The notes under the pieces were generated by a model that worked only from the letters and a program-made list of their open reading frames with translations, did no database searches and had not been told where the DNA came from. Made by a program: the position numbers and the translations under genes. This document shows positions 25,275 to 37,374 of a stretch of DNA of 64,000 nucleotides, piece after piece. Source of the stretch: Moringa oleifera (Eukaryota; Streptophyta; Magnoliopsida; Brassicales; Moringaceae); NCBI GenBank assembly GCA_021397835.1, contig JAJFZO010000747.1, positions 2,358,501 to 2,422,500 on the forward strand, in the 5' to 3' direction. Within the stretch, counting starts at the first letter, position 1; the number at the start of each line of letters is the position of its first letter.

Positions 25275-26221
25275 TATGATTTTTTGAGGTACTTACTCTA
25301 AATTAACTTCTAGAGATAGAATTTTAAGAGTATAATTGTATTATAAGTTGTACTATAATTTTATTAAAAGTTAAATTTATCAACGACGTGAAATATAAAA
25401 ATTTAATCACACATCATCAATATACATAAAGGTTAAATCTTTAAACTAAAATAAAAAATAAAAAATTCAAGTTGATAGTTTATGTTTTTTAGATAAGGTA
25501 ACTAAGGTGAAGATATTAAGTTAAAAGATAATTCCAAGTAGTTTATACTATCAAGTTTATCAATTTCATTGAGCATTTTATAATTAAATTGATGAATAAT
25601 TTTATTCAATTTTCTGTCAAAAAATTAAAAAATAAAGCCGCAACAAAAAATTATAAAAACAATAATTAACTAATAATACGTACCATATGGTGAGATTTCT
25701 TCAAAACATTGACAATACAATATTATTGAAACACTTAAATAAAATTATGAAAACATTATCGAACATAAATGCTTTACATGTGAATGCCCATGTGAAACCA
25801 AAAATTGGGTATTCTTTCACGTTGTGTGCAATTTCTATCTTATAATAAGTACGTTTATACACTAAATTTGGAACGGCAAATGAACTTTAACTATGACAGG
25901 TTTCATGGTTGGATTTTACCAAACGTGTAAAGTTTCCATCTTACCTAAATAAAATAGTTTGAGTTATGAAAAGAAAAGAAAAGAAAAGAAAAGAAAATAA
26001 TTGTTGGGAATTATAATTAGTTCCGGGTCCCATTTTCTTCTTCCCTTGTCTATCTATACTCCCCTTTTTTTTAACATGGTTGATTGATTTGGATTTTACT
26101 CTTAACCTCTTGTGTTGAAACTTTTTTTTGTCACTTTAAAATTAGAAAATGAAGGTGACCTTAAATGATTCCATGATCTTGCATTTTGATATGTTATAAG
26201 TTTTTTTTTTTGCTCTTTTTG

Positions 26222-26480
26222 ATTGGGCTAAATGAATCAATTATTTAATGGGCTAATTTAAATAAATGAGCCCATTAAAAGCCCAATAAACTCAATAGGC
26301 TTAAAATCAAAAGACAATATGTTAAAAATGGGCTTGAGATCTCGAGGTTAGCCCATTTTAAAAAGGCCAATGGGCTTGGTAAAATATCTGTTTGGTTTTT
26401 GGGCTAACTAAATCAATGTAAATTGTCCATAAAGCCCAAAGGCTTGAAGTCTAACTATTGGTCCATCTAGAGACAAATGG
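26222..26480. other. Cluster of ten TGGGCT/AGCCCA/TGGGCC hexamers
   Basis: Within about 260 bases of otherwise AT-rich DNA I count five TGGGCT, four AGCCCA and one TGGGCC. TGGGCY is the site II element bound by TCP factors in promoters of plant growth and ribosomal genes. No gene begins within 3 kb, so this is either an isolated regulatory or transposon-derived segment, or a lineage-specific repeat. Confidence 0.4.
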
Positions 26481-28499
26481 GCCTATACTTTTTTTTGTCT
26501 AGATGTTCATATTGAACAAAACAATTAACTAATTTTATTTTATCTTATTTTAAATAAAATTAAATTTTGTTGCATTTTTGTCCATTTAAAAATATTATTT
26601 ATATAAAAAATTATTATCAATAGATTTCTGTTTGGTACTTGTATTCAAAAAAATATATTTAACAAATGTATAAAGATGTAAACGTACCTTACCTTTTCAC
26701 AATGTTACTGTTGTTGTGCCATATTTTTTTTTACTATTATTAATTTTAGACATTTATTTTATTTTGTTAATTCATGTAATCATTAGTTTATCATAAATGT
26801 CACTAGTTTTTATCTCATGTGAATATCATAAATTCAAACTAATTTTCTTAATTATATGTTTATATATATATATATATGAATCAATTTTATTAAATGGACA
26901 TCACGTTTCAATCAAAATTTTGAAAAAAAATTATTTAAAATTTAGGTTTTATTAAATTTTTAACATAAAATTTTTGTTTATAATTTTTATTAATAGTAAT
27001 AATTTTATGTATATAATATACATCTGACTTTTACTTATGTAATTATGTTAAAATATTTGCAAAAATAAATAAAATTTTATTTTTTACATCAAACTTAATA
27101 ATAATATGTAAAATAAATATTATTTATTTATTTTAATAATATTTTAAATATATTATAATAATTACATTAATAAAAATTTCATACATGTAAAACCACTTAT
27201 ATCAATAAAAAATTATAAACAAAAATTATATACTAAAAATTTAATAAAAATATAAATCTAAAAATAGATATAACTTTTTTATAAATCTTTATTTAAGATT
27301 ATAAATAAAATATGAGACTTATTCATGCAAGTAATTCATATATTATTGTTATATTTTGATATAAATCATTGCCATGTTTTAAACTCATAACAGATCTTGT
27401 TATAAAAATAATTTTAAGACAGATAGTATAATACATTAAAACCACTCTTTTACCAACAAGAAAAACATAACATCATTAATATTAAAAACAAAATAATTTT
27501 AAAATTTTATATCACAAAGAAATGAAAATTAAAGAAAAAAAAGTGTATCTTTTATTTCCTAATCTACCCTAAAACCTACCTGGTTAGTCACTAATTATGA
27601 GGCTCCTCAAATGCGTAACGACTTGCTGTGTTTGGTCATGGCCCTTTGTTTGTTTTTTTCCTACCAAGATAAACACCACCAAAAGGTCTCTTTTAAGGTA
27701 TTACAAGTAAAAATACTTTTTTATCCCCAGACCAGAGGCCCACCCCACCCATTTTTTCAATCTAAAGACAAAAGCCTCGTGATGACCCACGATGTTCATT
27801 TTTCTTAAAATTAATTATTAGAAAATAATTTATTAATTTTTTATTTGGCCTTATCTTAGGCAACTTATGGGGACCCACATGTGTGGCATTTCATGGTCTC
27901 CACTTCCAATACAATAAAGTACATTCCTTTTTCTTTTTTTTTTATTATTACAGTGATTCCTCCATTATCCTTAAAATACCATTTTTCCCCATAAGCAAAT
28001 CCATGATCCTAGTTCAAACGATAAACACATTAACAATAATTAAAATTAGTGTGCTTATTAATTAATATAAAAATGGTATAACAAATTAAATTAAACATCT
28101 TTTTAACTGTATGAAAAATCTTTAAAAATATATTTGTACAATATTTGATTATTTATTTTAAAATATTTACATATATATTATGTTTTTGTTTGCATGTGAT
28201 TATTAGCAGAGCATAAACTTTTTGTTTTCCTAGTCAAGTGGATGATTTATTATTTTTCCTTCTAATAATAAATTTACATTAATATCCTTAAAATGCTTTA
28301 ATTTTCTAGTTTCATCAATAATAGAATAATATCATTTGATTATTAAGATTAATAATATCAATTTCCTAATAAGCATAATTAATAAAATTTTATAACAATA
28401 AAAGATAATTTTACCAAATTAAAAAGTAATATTTTCATCCTTTAAAGAGATTAATAACGGTAGTATTATTATAATATTAGTTTCCGGAAAGGACAAATA

Positions 28500-29445
28500 T
28501 TAATTAACGTCGTGTAACTGTCCGTTCTGAAAATAAAAATAGATAGGTATGAACGTGACAAGCGGCACGTCACAGGCGTTAAGTGCGTTTATTGAACTCT
28601 CCCTACTGCCAACGCTTCCTGATTTTCCTCGAGCGAGTCTCTTCAACGATCTTTTCTCCACGTGGCAATCTTCCATTGGTCGGAAGCAATCTGGAGACCA
28701 ATACAATGGCAGCGTTTGGTCTCCCATGTGAACTGGAGAAATGATAAGATCCGGAGGTGGGCAGGTAAAGGCGTGTCTTATTGACCAATCGGGTCGTGCG
28801 GGTGAGAAACGTGGTGTTTTCTCGAGGTGACGTTATCACTCTATAGAATGGAATCTTCTCTCGCTAGACGCGTTCACACCTGACAGGAGGGGCATTTTCC
28901 TAGCTTGCCGAGCTGACAGTTTTAGGTAATTATGAAATGACGAAATAACCTTATGTAGAGCTTCTATTCTCTGCGGAACACTTCAGGCTATGTTCTTATT
29001 CGTACCTCCTGATTCGTTTCCATTTTTCTAGATTCAATTCAAAGGTTGTTTCTCTAACAATATTCAATCAAGCTCATCGCCACCGTTCATGTGGCTAAAA
29101 TAAAAGTGGACGGTCAGATGTTTTTGATTTTCATCAAGTACCAGCATTCAATGGTCGGAACCCACGGAGATTTCTAACATAAAAAAAAAGAAAAGAAGGA
29201 TTGCTTACTGCGAAGTTTCGACTGTGTTTCTTTCTGTTTTTTCTTTTCCTCTTTCTTTCTACTTTCTCTTTCCTCTGTTCAGCTTCTCGACCTCCAGAGC
29301 TGCCGGCGGTGGAGCGTGGCAGGGTAAGCCGGAGACAACGGTAACATTTCTCTAAACTTTGTGTATATGTCATGTGAATTCTTGGATGAATTCTTCCGAT
29401 CAATTTCCTTTGTAAATGGATTTCAGGGGAAAGAAGATGCCTCAT
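28500..29445. other. Denser island upstream of APX, possible promoter or noncoding exon
   Basis: This block has normal base composition inside AT-rich DNA. It holds ACGT-core elements (GAACGTGAC and GGCACGTCAC near 28550-28572, CCACGTGGC near 28659). A pyrimidine-rich stretch at about 29218-29290 leads into a GC-rich part ending in a donor-like AGG|GTAAGCC at 29323/29324. No coding frame here resembles a protein. It could be an alternative first exon for APX, about 1.1 kb upstream of its leader intron's end, or the leader of a noncoding transcript. Confidence 0.3.
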
Positions 29446-29984
29446 TTTGAGTTATTTTCACAGTATAATTTAATTTTCTAAATTTAAGATAAAAATAAAA
29501 AAATTATATACTGTTCACGTTTGGATTAATTTTACATATCAATAGCTGATATAATTTAAATTTAGTATTATAACGAAAAATGGAAAAATCAGAATCAGAG
29601 CTATCCAAAATGTACTGGTGGGGATCAACGAGGGCGTATGGAGATTGGTCCTGCAGTGCGACATAGGAAATCATAATCAACTACATAACCTCCGTGCGCC
29701 AAAAGGGCATTTTGGTTACTTCTGAAGGCTATCTAAAGTATGTTTTGATTTTTTGGCATTTTTTGCTGGGCCCGATGCCTTTTGGCAATATCAAAGCCAA
29801 TGTTAAGTATTAAAATCATCCCTTCCATCAATCCCACCAAACACAACGTTTATGGCCGTACATCTATATTGACTAAATCCAATCTTAGCCGTTTACTTTT
29901 CTAATCTATATCAGCCACAAGATCTTTAATATCCACGGCTGAGATCGATTTACTAGAACCTTCTCTTCCTTCATGCTCCTATAT

Positions 29985-30433
29985 CTTCACCCTCAGTGAG
30001 CTCTGAGGAGCTTGTGCTCTACGCGTGCCAGTCACATTCAAGGGTTTTAGTCTCTCGTTCTCTCTCAATCTTGTTTTTGCATCGTCTCTTTTGAAGGTAC
30101 CGTGCTCGATGAATTTTGTTTTTAGCCATCGGCTCATCTGTTTTCTGGTTTTTGATTCCCGGTCTCAATGTTAGATCTGTTTTCTGTCTAATGCAGATCC
30201 TGTTTTTAAGCCTTGTTTGACTTCTTGAAAGTGGTTTTGTTGTTTGTGGAGGCGAAAGATATGATGAACCTGCTTTTCTGTTAAAAATATATGTTGCCTT
30301 TTGAACTCTATGAGAAAACTTTTTGGAAGTGTTTTTGCCTCTCTCTCTCTCTGTTTTTCTAGGAAATGCTTCTCGTTTTAGTTGGTTAAGGTTTCGAGTC
30401 TTTGTTTGTGTTCTTATTACAGTAATTGCGAAG
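29985..30433 (+). promoter_or_regulatory. APX leader with 5' UTR intron
   Basis: A CTATATC TATA-like box lies near 29979. The leader exon ends with TTTGAAG at 30096 and is followed by a GTACCG donor. The acceptor TTATTACAG ends at 30422, eleven bases before the start codon at 30434. A leader intron at this place is usual for plant cytosolic APX genes. Confidence 0.6.
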
Positions 30434-32546
30434 ATGACGAAGTCCTACCCGACTGTCAGCGAGGAATACCAAAAGGCTGTTGAGAAAGCCAAGAGGAAGC
30501 TCAGGGGCCTGATCGCCGAGAAGAACTGTGCTCCTCTGATGCTCCGTATCGCGTAAGCTCTCTTTCTCTTTCTATGTTTATTTATGCGTATGTACTTTTA
30601 CATTTATAAATATGTATGTTTGTACGTATTTACATGTACACATGTGACTGAACTGTGGTGGGGCGCAGATGGCACTCGGCTGGGACCTTTGATGTGAAGA
30701 CAAAAACCGGTGGCCCATTCGGTACTATGAGGCACGCAGCAGAGCTGGCCCATGGAGCCAATAACGGCCTTGATATCGCTGTGAGGCTTTTGGAGCCAAT
30801 CAAGGAGCAGTTCCCTATCCTCTCCTATGCTGACTTCTATCAGGTACAATGAAATCTTTCGTTACAGATCTGTTGTAAGATGACTTTTTTCTTTCCATCT
30901 TTTATTTTGTTGTTTCTTTAAGCGGGTTTCTTCATCGAAGCTATTCATTGTTTGATTGATTGGGTTTCTGATGCTGTGATGTAGCTTGCTGGTGTCGTGG
31001 CCGTTGAAATTACTGGTGGTCCTGAAGTCCCATTCCACCCTGGAAGAGAGGTTAGCCTTCCTTTTTTCTAATGATTTTTGAAATTGTTTTCATGTGCTGT
31101 TTGATTAAACTGTGATTTTTATGTGCAGTTGTATTCTTTACTCTTTTGCTTGCATGGATAGGTTACTTGGTTTCGCGGAGTTGTCAGTCTAGGCTTTGTA
31201 GTTAATGGGATAATTGTTGCAAGTAATATTACAAGTGCAACTTTTTAAATGGTCATATGATCCAACTGAAATGCTTCATTGGAATTGGTTAGCATATATC
31301 TGATGCCTATACTTAATGTGGTAGATTTAGGTTGAAATTTTGATGTGGATTGATCAATGATTCATATGATTAGCCTAAATGTTTTGTGATCAAGGCTATA
31401 TTGAGTTGAGTTTGTGCAGATTGTCTAACTTTTGAAGTAGCTTTTTTTTTTAATGATTGTTATTTTGTTGCTTTGACATTTCCATATTTGTGGTTCCACC
31501 TTTACGCTTCCTTTTGTGTCAAACAGCGATCTACCCTGGATTTTCCAACTTTTTGATTCTATATAAGGATTCTTCACTTTGCCTTTTTTTTGTGCTGTTA
31601 GCATCAGTGTGGTGGATGTTGCATCTTATTGCCAAAGAAAATATAATAATAATAAACTGTGGTTGCTGAACTTAATTCTGCCGTAGACTCTGTTGAGTTG
31701 ATGTTGCTAAGGTTGTCATTTCAGGACAAGCCTGAGCCACCTGTTGAGGGTCGTCTTCCTGATGCTACCAAGGGTTCTGACCACTTGAGGGAAGTCTTCA
31801 CCAATCAAATGGGTCTCAGTGACAAGGACATTGTTGCTCTGTCTGGCGGCCACACCTTGGTTTGTGCCAAGCCCTTGGGACATGTTTATTACTAATCAGT
31901 TCTTAAAGCATTCCGTTGTTCTCAACTGTTGGTATGGAATGATATTTGCAGGGAAGATGCCACAAGGAAAGGTCTGGTTTTGAGGGTGCCTGGACCTCTA
32001 ACCCTCTCATCTTTGATAACTCTTACTTCAAGTATGTTCAGCTTACCTTAATTACCAACCATATTCTAGTCTGCATTTTTTTATTGTTGTTTTTCTACAT
32101 TATGCATTTGAATGTCTGGTATGTGTCCGCAAATCTTCATACAAATAATGATGTTTAACATTGATTCTGCAGGGAACTCTTGGCTGGAGAGAAGGAAGGG
32201 CTTTTGCAGCTTCCAACTGACAAGGTCCTCTTGACTGACCCTGTTTTCCGTCCCTTGGTTGAAAAATATGCTGCTGTATGTTATTCTTTACCTAGCTTCT
32301 CAATTTTGTCACCTTTGTAATATGTTGTGAAAGCATTTGTAGAATTATAAGCATATAATGCTTGCTGTTTCCTCCTTGCAGGATGAGGATGCTTTCTTTG
32401 CTGACTATGCTGAGGCACATCTTAAGCTCTCTGAGCTGGGGTAACTTTTCGAAATTCATAGACTGATCCCTTCTATTTGGTTTGGCTCAAATGCTAATCT
32501 AGCTTCTCATTGTGCTCTTGTTATTGGCAGATTTGCTGAGGCCTAA
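30434..32546 (+). CDS. APX1: Cytosolic L-ascorbate peroxidase
   Basis: Eight coding exons (30434-30552, 30669-30843, 30985-31050, 31725-31859, 31952-32031, 32173-32275, 32382-32440, 32531-32546) give exactly 250 aa, the usual cytosolic APX length. The enzyme reduces H2O2 to water using ascorbate and is a class I haem peroxidase. Visible residues are the distal Arg/Trp/His of [15 protein letters not shown] (about R38, W41, H42), the proximal His in [20 protein letters not shown] (about H163), the ascorbate-binding Arg of that same stretch, and the proximal Trp of GAWTSNP. No transit peptide or membrane tail is present; the protein ends GFAEA like cytosolic isoforms. The small last exon with only five codons is normal for the family. 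A copia element begins 345 bases past the stop codon. The isoform number (APX1 or APX2) is not certain. Confidence 0.95.
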
Positions 32547-32891
32547 GGTGTGGACAGACTCGAGGATGCCAACAATCTGCATGCCTTTCTCTATATGTTT
32601 TTGTGAATCCTGCTGATTGGGTTCTGGGCTAGTTGTTGGTTGTTGATCAAACTGTGGATGAATTTTTGCTTTAATTTGGTTGGTCATTGGAAATATGAAA
32701 ACAAATTCTGTAGAATGTTATGGTTTTCATCTTAGTAGATTAAATAATGCAAATTCCAGAGATTTTCATGTCTTTAATTTAAATGACTACGGCTTCCTTT
32801 GGTTCTTGTCATCCTCTTCTTTCCCATCCCTCTCTTTAAGGCAGTCTATTAATTGCTCAAAATGGCTCATGGATATTTTTCTTAATTTGAA

Positions 32892-33388
32892 TGTTGAGTA
32901 TGTGGAGATAATTTTATATAAAAATGATCTGAAAGGAAATATATTTATTTGAAAGGGTATATATTTATTTGAAAAGTATATATATGTTTATCTGAAAGGA
33001 AATATGTTCATTTAAAAGAGTATGTATTTATCAAAAATGATATTTTAAAATTTTTACATATTTATTTTTTTGGTATTGGGTTTTCCTATATAAAGAGGAG
33101 ATTTTTATTCATGTAAATATCATTAAGAGTGAGAGTGAGTAAGGTTTTATTCTAGTAGAGTGAGAGTTAGGAAAACAGTTCTTCTTTTTGTAATTTATTT
33201 TTATAGTAAAAAGGGTTTTCTACAGTGGTTGCAAAGTGGATGTAATTTTTAATTGAGGGTGAATTACTATAAATCTTGTGTTTTTGTGGTTGTTTATTTT
33301 TTTTTTGCTTTTATTATTGTTGCTTTCAAGTTACAGAGATTTGATATTTGATCCATCAACTAAGGATCTGGTTATCAAATTCTCAACA
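32892..33388 (+). repeat. 5' LTR of the copia element (497 bp)
   Basis: Begins TGTTGAG and ends TCAACA just before the primer-binding site. It contains a TATATAAA box (33089-33096) and an AT-rich array of about six 20-22 base units of the type TATATTTATCTGAAA. It differs from the 3' LTR mostly by T for C and A for G, and is about 44 bases shorter. Confidence 0.9.
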
Positions 33389-33411
33389 ACTGGTATCAGA
33401 GCTTCGGGTTT

Positions 33412-34230
33412 TGAGATTGAAAGCAATAGGTAGCGAAAAAAACTCATCACATGGGATCATCAAGTTTGATGGTATAGATTATGTTTTTTGGAGAACGCAA
33501 ATCGAGAATTATTTGTATGGGGAAAAGCTGCATGAACCACTTTTGGGTCAAAAGCTTGAAAAGATTTCAGAAAGCGATTAGGATCTCCTTGATCGACAAG
33601 TGTTGGGAGTTATTCGGTTGACACTGTCAAAGAACGTTGCTCACAACGTGGCGAAGGAGAAAACAACTGCAAGTCCGATGAAGGTGCTATCTGACATGTA
33701 TGAAAAACTTTTAGCAAACAAAAAAGTTTTTCTCATGAAGAAGCTATTTCTCTTGAAAATCTGTAAAGGTAATTCTGTGGCAACTCATCTTTAATGAGTT
33801 TAATATTATTGTTAATCAGTTATCTTTTTTTGAGATTGACTTTGATGATGAGGTACGTGCTTTGATACTATTAGCATCATTGCCAAATAGTTGGGAGCCT
33901 ATGAGAGCAGTGATGAGCAATTCTGTTGGGAGTTCAAAATTGAACTTCAATGATGTTCGTGATCGAGTTCTTACAGAATAGATTCAGAGGATCGATTCAG
34001 GTAAAACATCAGTTGCAAATTCTACCTTAAATGTTGAAAACATGGGAAGAGAAAGTGACAGAAACTCTGATCGCAATACGGGCAAATCTAAGTCAAGGAA
34101 TGGAAGAAGCAAATCTAGATCTGAAAGAAATTTGGAATGCTGGAACTATAAGAAAAAGGGCTACATGAAAAAAGATTATCACTTACTGAAGAAAAAGGGT
34201 GAGAATAAAGATGACACTGCTATTGATAAT
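33412..34230 (+). pseudogene. gag region of the copia element, broken
   Basis: The frame shows a copia gag-like N-terminal part (KFDGIDYVFWRTQIENYL) and, further on, the LPNSWE block. It is interrupted by TAG at 33579 and TAG at 33979, and by one extra T near 33788 that shifts the frame. The CCHC zinc knuckle (34138-34180) is ruined: two of its three cysteines and its histidine position read Tyr or Lys. No working nucleocapsid can be made. Confidence 0.8.
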
Positions 34231-37200
34231 CCTCTTGAGTCCTGGGTTTTAGATTCTGGGGCATCTTTTCATACCACTGGATATGGCAAAATAATAAAAA
34301 ATTATGTTACTGGAAATTTTGGGAAGGTTTATCTTGCTGATGGAGAACCTTTGAATGTTATTGGTATGGGTGATGTTAAATTGAAGATGCCAAATGGGAA
34401 TATCTGGAAGATTCAAAAGGTGGGACAAGTGCCAAAGTTGATGAAAAATCTAATTTCTGTTGGACAGCTTGATAGTGAAGGGCATAGGGTGACTTTCAAT
34501 GATAATGCTTGGAAAGTTACCAAAGGTGCCATGGTTGTTGCTCAAGGAAGCAAAACTGGAACTCTCTATATGACTTCAAGTTGCAAGGATACAATGGCTG
34601 CTGTTGACACTGATATGAACTTTGACTTATGGCATTGCAGACTTGGGCATATGAGTGAAAAAGGAATGAAGGTCATGGTGGCAAATGGTAATTTGTCGGA
34701 TTTAAAATCTGTAGAGCACAAGTTGTGTGAAAGCTGCATCCTTGGCAAACAAAAATGGGTCAGCTTCTCCAAAGAAGGAAAGCAGTTGAAGCAGAAAAAA
34801 TTAGAGTTAGTTCATACAGATGTATGGGGGCTTTCAACTGTGACATCTCTTGGGGGATCTAACTACTATGTGACTTTCATTGATGACTCAACCAGAAAGG
34901 TATGAATTTATTTTCTAAAGAATAAATCTGATGTGTTTGATGCTTTCAGGAAATGGAAAACTATGGTTGAGAATGAAACTAATCTTAAAGTTAAGTGTTT
35001 GAGATCTGATAATGGTAGAGAATACATTGATGGGGATTTCAAACAGTTTTGTGCTAACAATGGGATCAAGATAGAAAAGACTATTCCAGGTACACCTCAG
35101 CAGAATGGTGTTGCAGAAAGGATGAACAGAACACTGAATGAGCGTGCAAGGAGTATGAGAATGCATGCAGGGTTGCTCAAGGTATTTTGGGCAAATGCAG
35201 TTAACACTACAGCCTATTTAATCAATAGGGGTCCTTCAGTTTCTTTGGATTGCAGAATTCCCGAGGAGGTTTGGAGTGGCAAAAAGGTAAACCTGTCTTT
35301 TCTAAGAATATTTGGTTGCTTGTCATATATCCATATTGATGCTGCTGCTAGAGGTAAACTTGATCTTAAATCAAAAAAATATTTTTTCACTGGATATGGT
35401 GACAATGAGTTTGGTTATCGTTTCTGGGATAGCCAAAACAGGAAGATCATTAGGAGCAGGGATGTAATCTTCAATGAATAAGTTCTGTACAAAGATAGTT
35501 TGGGCAAGAGTTCAGAAGTAACAGATTCTGAGGTAAAAAGGCCTGAAGTGATCCACTTGAGAGACATTCCAGTGAATCAGTTGCAACAGAATACTGAGGA
35601 AGTTGAAGATGACATTGCTGAGCAAAATCAGGAAAGTATGGCTCCAAAGGTAAATCCAACCACTCCTGTGACAAAAATAAGAAGATCTTCCAGGACTGTG
35701 AGACCACCACAAAGATTTTTACCATCTCTGAACTACATCTTGTTGATTGATAGGGGTGAACCAGAGAGTTTTGATGAAGCTTTGCAGGGTGATGAATCAA
35801 TCAAGTAGGAGTTAGCCATGAAAGATGAGATGAATTCTCTTATGAGTAATCAAACATGAGAGATGACAGAACTACCACAAGGAAAAAGGGCCTTGCAGAA
35901 CAAATGGGTTTATCGGATAAAAGAAGAATATGATGGCAACAAGTGGTATAAAGCAAGGTTAGTAGGTAAAGGCTTTCAACAAAAAGAAGGTATTGACTGC
36001 ACAGAGATTTTCTTCCCAGTGGTTAAGTTGACTACAATCAGAATAGTGCTTGGGTTAGTGGCTCAGGAAGATTTGCATCTCCAGCAAATGGATGTAAAAA
36101 CAGCTTTTCTTCATGGTAACTTGGAGGAAGAAATTTACATGAAACAGCCACAAGAATTAGAAGTCAAAGGTAAGGAGAAAATGGTATGCAAACTTACGAA
36201 AAGTCTGTATGGGTTAAAACAAACTCCAAGACAGTGGTACAAGAAGTTTGACAACTTCATGGGTGATAATGGTTTCTTAAGATGCTAGGCAGACCATTGT
36301 TGTTATGTTAAGAGGTATGATAACTCTTACATTATACTGTCATTGTATGTTGATGATATGTTAATTGTTGGAGCTAATTTGCATGAGATAGAGAAATTAA
36401 ACAGTAAGCTTTCAAAGAAGTTTGTTATGAAGGATTTAGGTTCTGCCAAATAAATCCTTGGGATGAGAATCGCCAGGAAAAAGGGAATTCTCAAGCTATC
36501 TCAGGAGAAATACATCAACAAAGTGCTTGCTATATTTAGAATGGATGGTGCCAATCCAGTTAGTACACCTTTGGCTAGTCATTTCAGACTATCCAAGAGT
36601 CAGTCTCCTTCAACTGATGATGAAATTGCATATATGGGCAAGGTGCCTTATGCTTCTGCTATTGGGAGTTTAATGTATGCCACAGTATGTACAAGACCAG
36701 ACATAGCACATGCAGTGAGAGTTGTTAGTAGGTATATGAGCAATCCAGGAAAGCAACACTGGGAAGCAGTTAAGTTGATCTTCAGGTATTTGAAGAGCAT
36801 TGCAGACTTCGCTTTGTACTTCAGAAAAACAGATATGGGCTTGCATGGTTATGTTGATGCTGATATGGTTGGTGATATCGACAGTAGAAAAAGTACTACA
36901 GGGTATGTTTATACATTGGGTGGTACTGTAATCAGTTGGATGTCTAACCTACAAAAGATAGTTGCACTTTCTACCACAGAGGCTGAATATGTTGCTCTTA
37001 CAGAAGCAAGCAAGGAGATGATATGGTTGTTATCTTTCTTAAATGAACTGGGGCACAGGTTTGAAAATGGTTTGTTGCATTGTGACAGCTAGAGTGCCAT
37101 TTACCTAGCAAAGAACCCTGTGAATCATGGTAGAACAAAGCATATACAAGTCAGGCATTACTTCATAAGATCAGCTTTGGAAGATGGTGTCTTATCACTT

Positions 37201-37300
37201 GAAAAGATATAAGGAAGTCAGAATTCAGCTGATATGTTGATCAAGGCTGTTGCAATCGAGAAACTGAAGTTGTGTACAACTTCAGTGGGGCTTCTCAGCT
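34231..37300 (+). pseudogene. pol region of the copia element, broken
   Basis: One frame runs through the protease (active-site DSGA, 34252-34263), the GAG-pre-integrase zinc motif (about 34628-34760), the integrase core, reverse transcriptase with YVDDM at 36346-36360, and RNase H with its GYVDAD block. In-frame stops lie at 34903 (TGA), 35479 (TAA), 35806 (TAG), 35857 (TGA), 36286 (TAG), 36451 (TAA), 37090 (TAG) and 37210 (TAA). The order of integrase before reverse transcriptase defines Ty1/copia; the closest known type is Tnt1. No frameshift is needed across pol, so decay has been almost entirely by point mutation. Confidence 0.88.
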
Positions 37301-37374
37301 ACTGATTGGGAAGTCATGTTCATTGCAGGTGGAAGAAACAATTGAGATAATGAATTAGTCTCCAAGTGGGAGAT

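Larger units (their letters stand above)
23401..29984. other. Long AT-rich intergenic region between NOT4 and APX
   Basis: 23440-23730 is mixed composition and is probably NOT4 upstream sequence. 23740-28500 is very AT-rich with no coding signal. It includes a TA microsatellite at 25237-25272, an AAAAG-type pentanucleotide run at 25968-25996, and a short TA run near 26860. 28500-29450 is a denser island described separately. 29450-29984 precedes the APX gene and shows no ORF of note. No RNA gene or transposase was seen. Confidence 0.5.
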
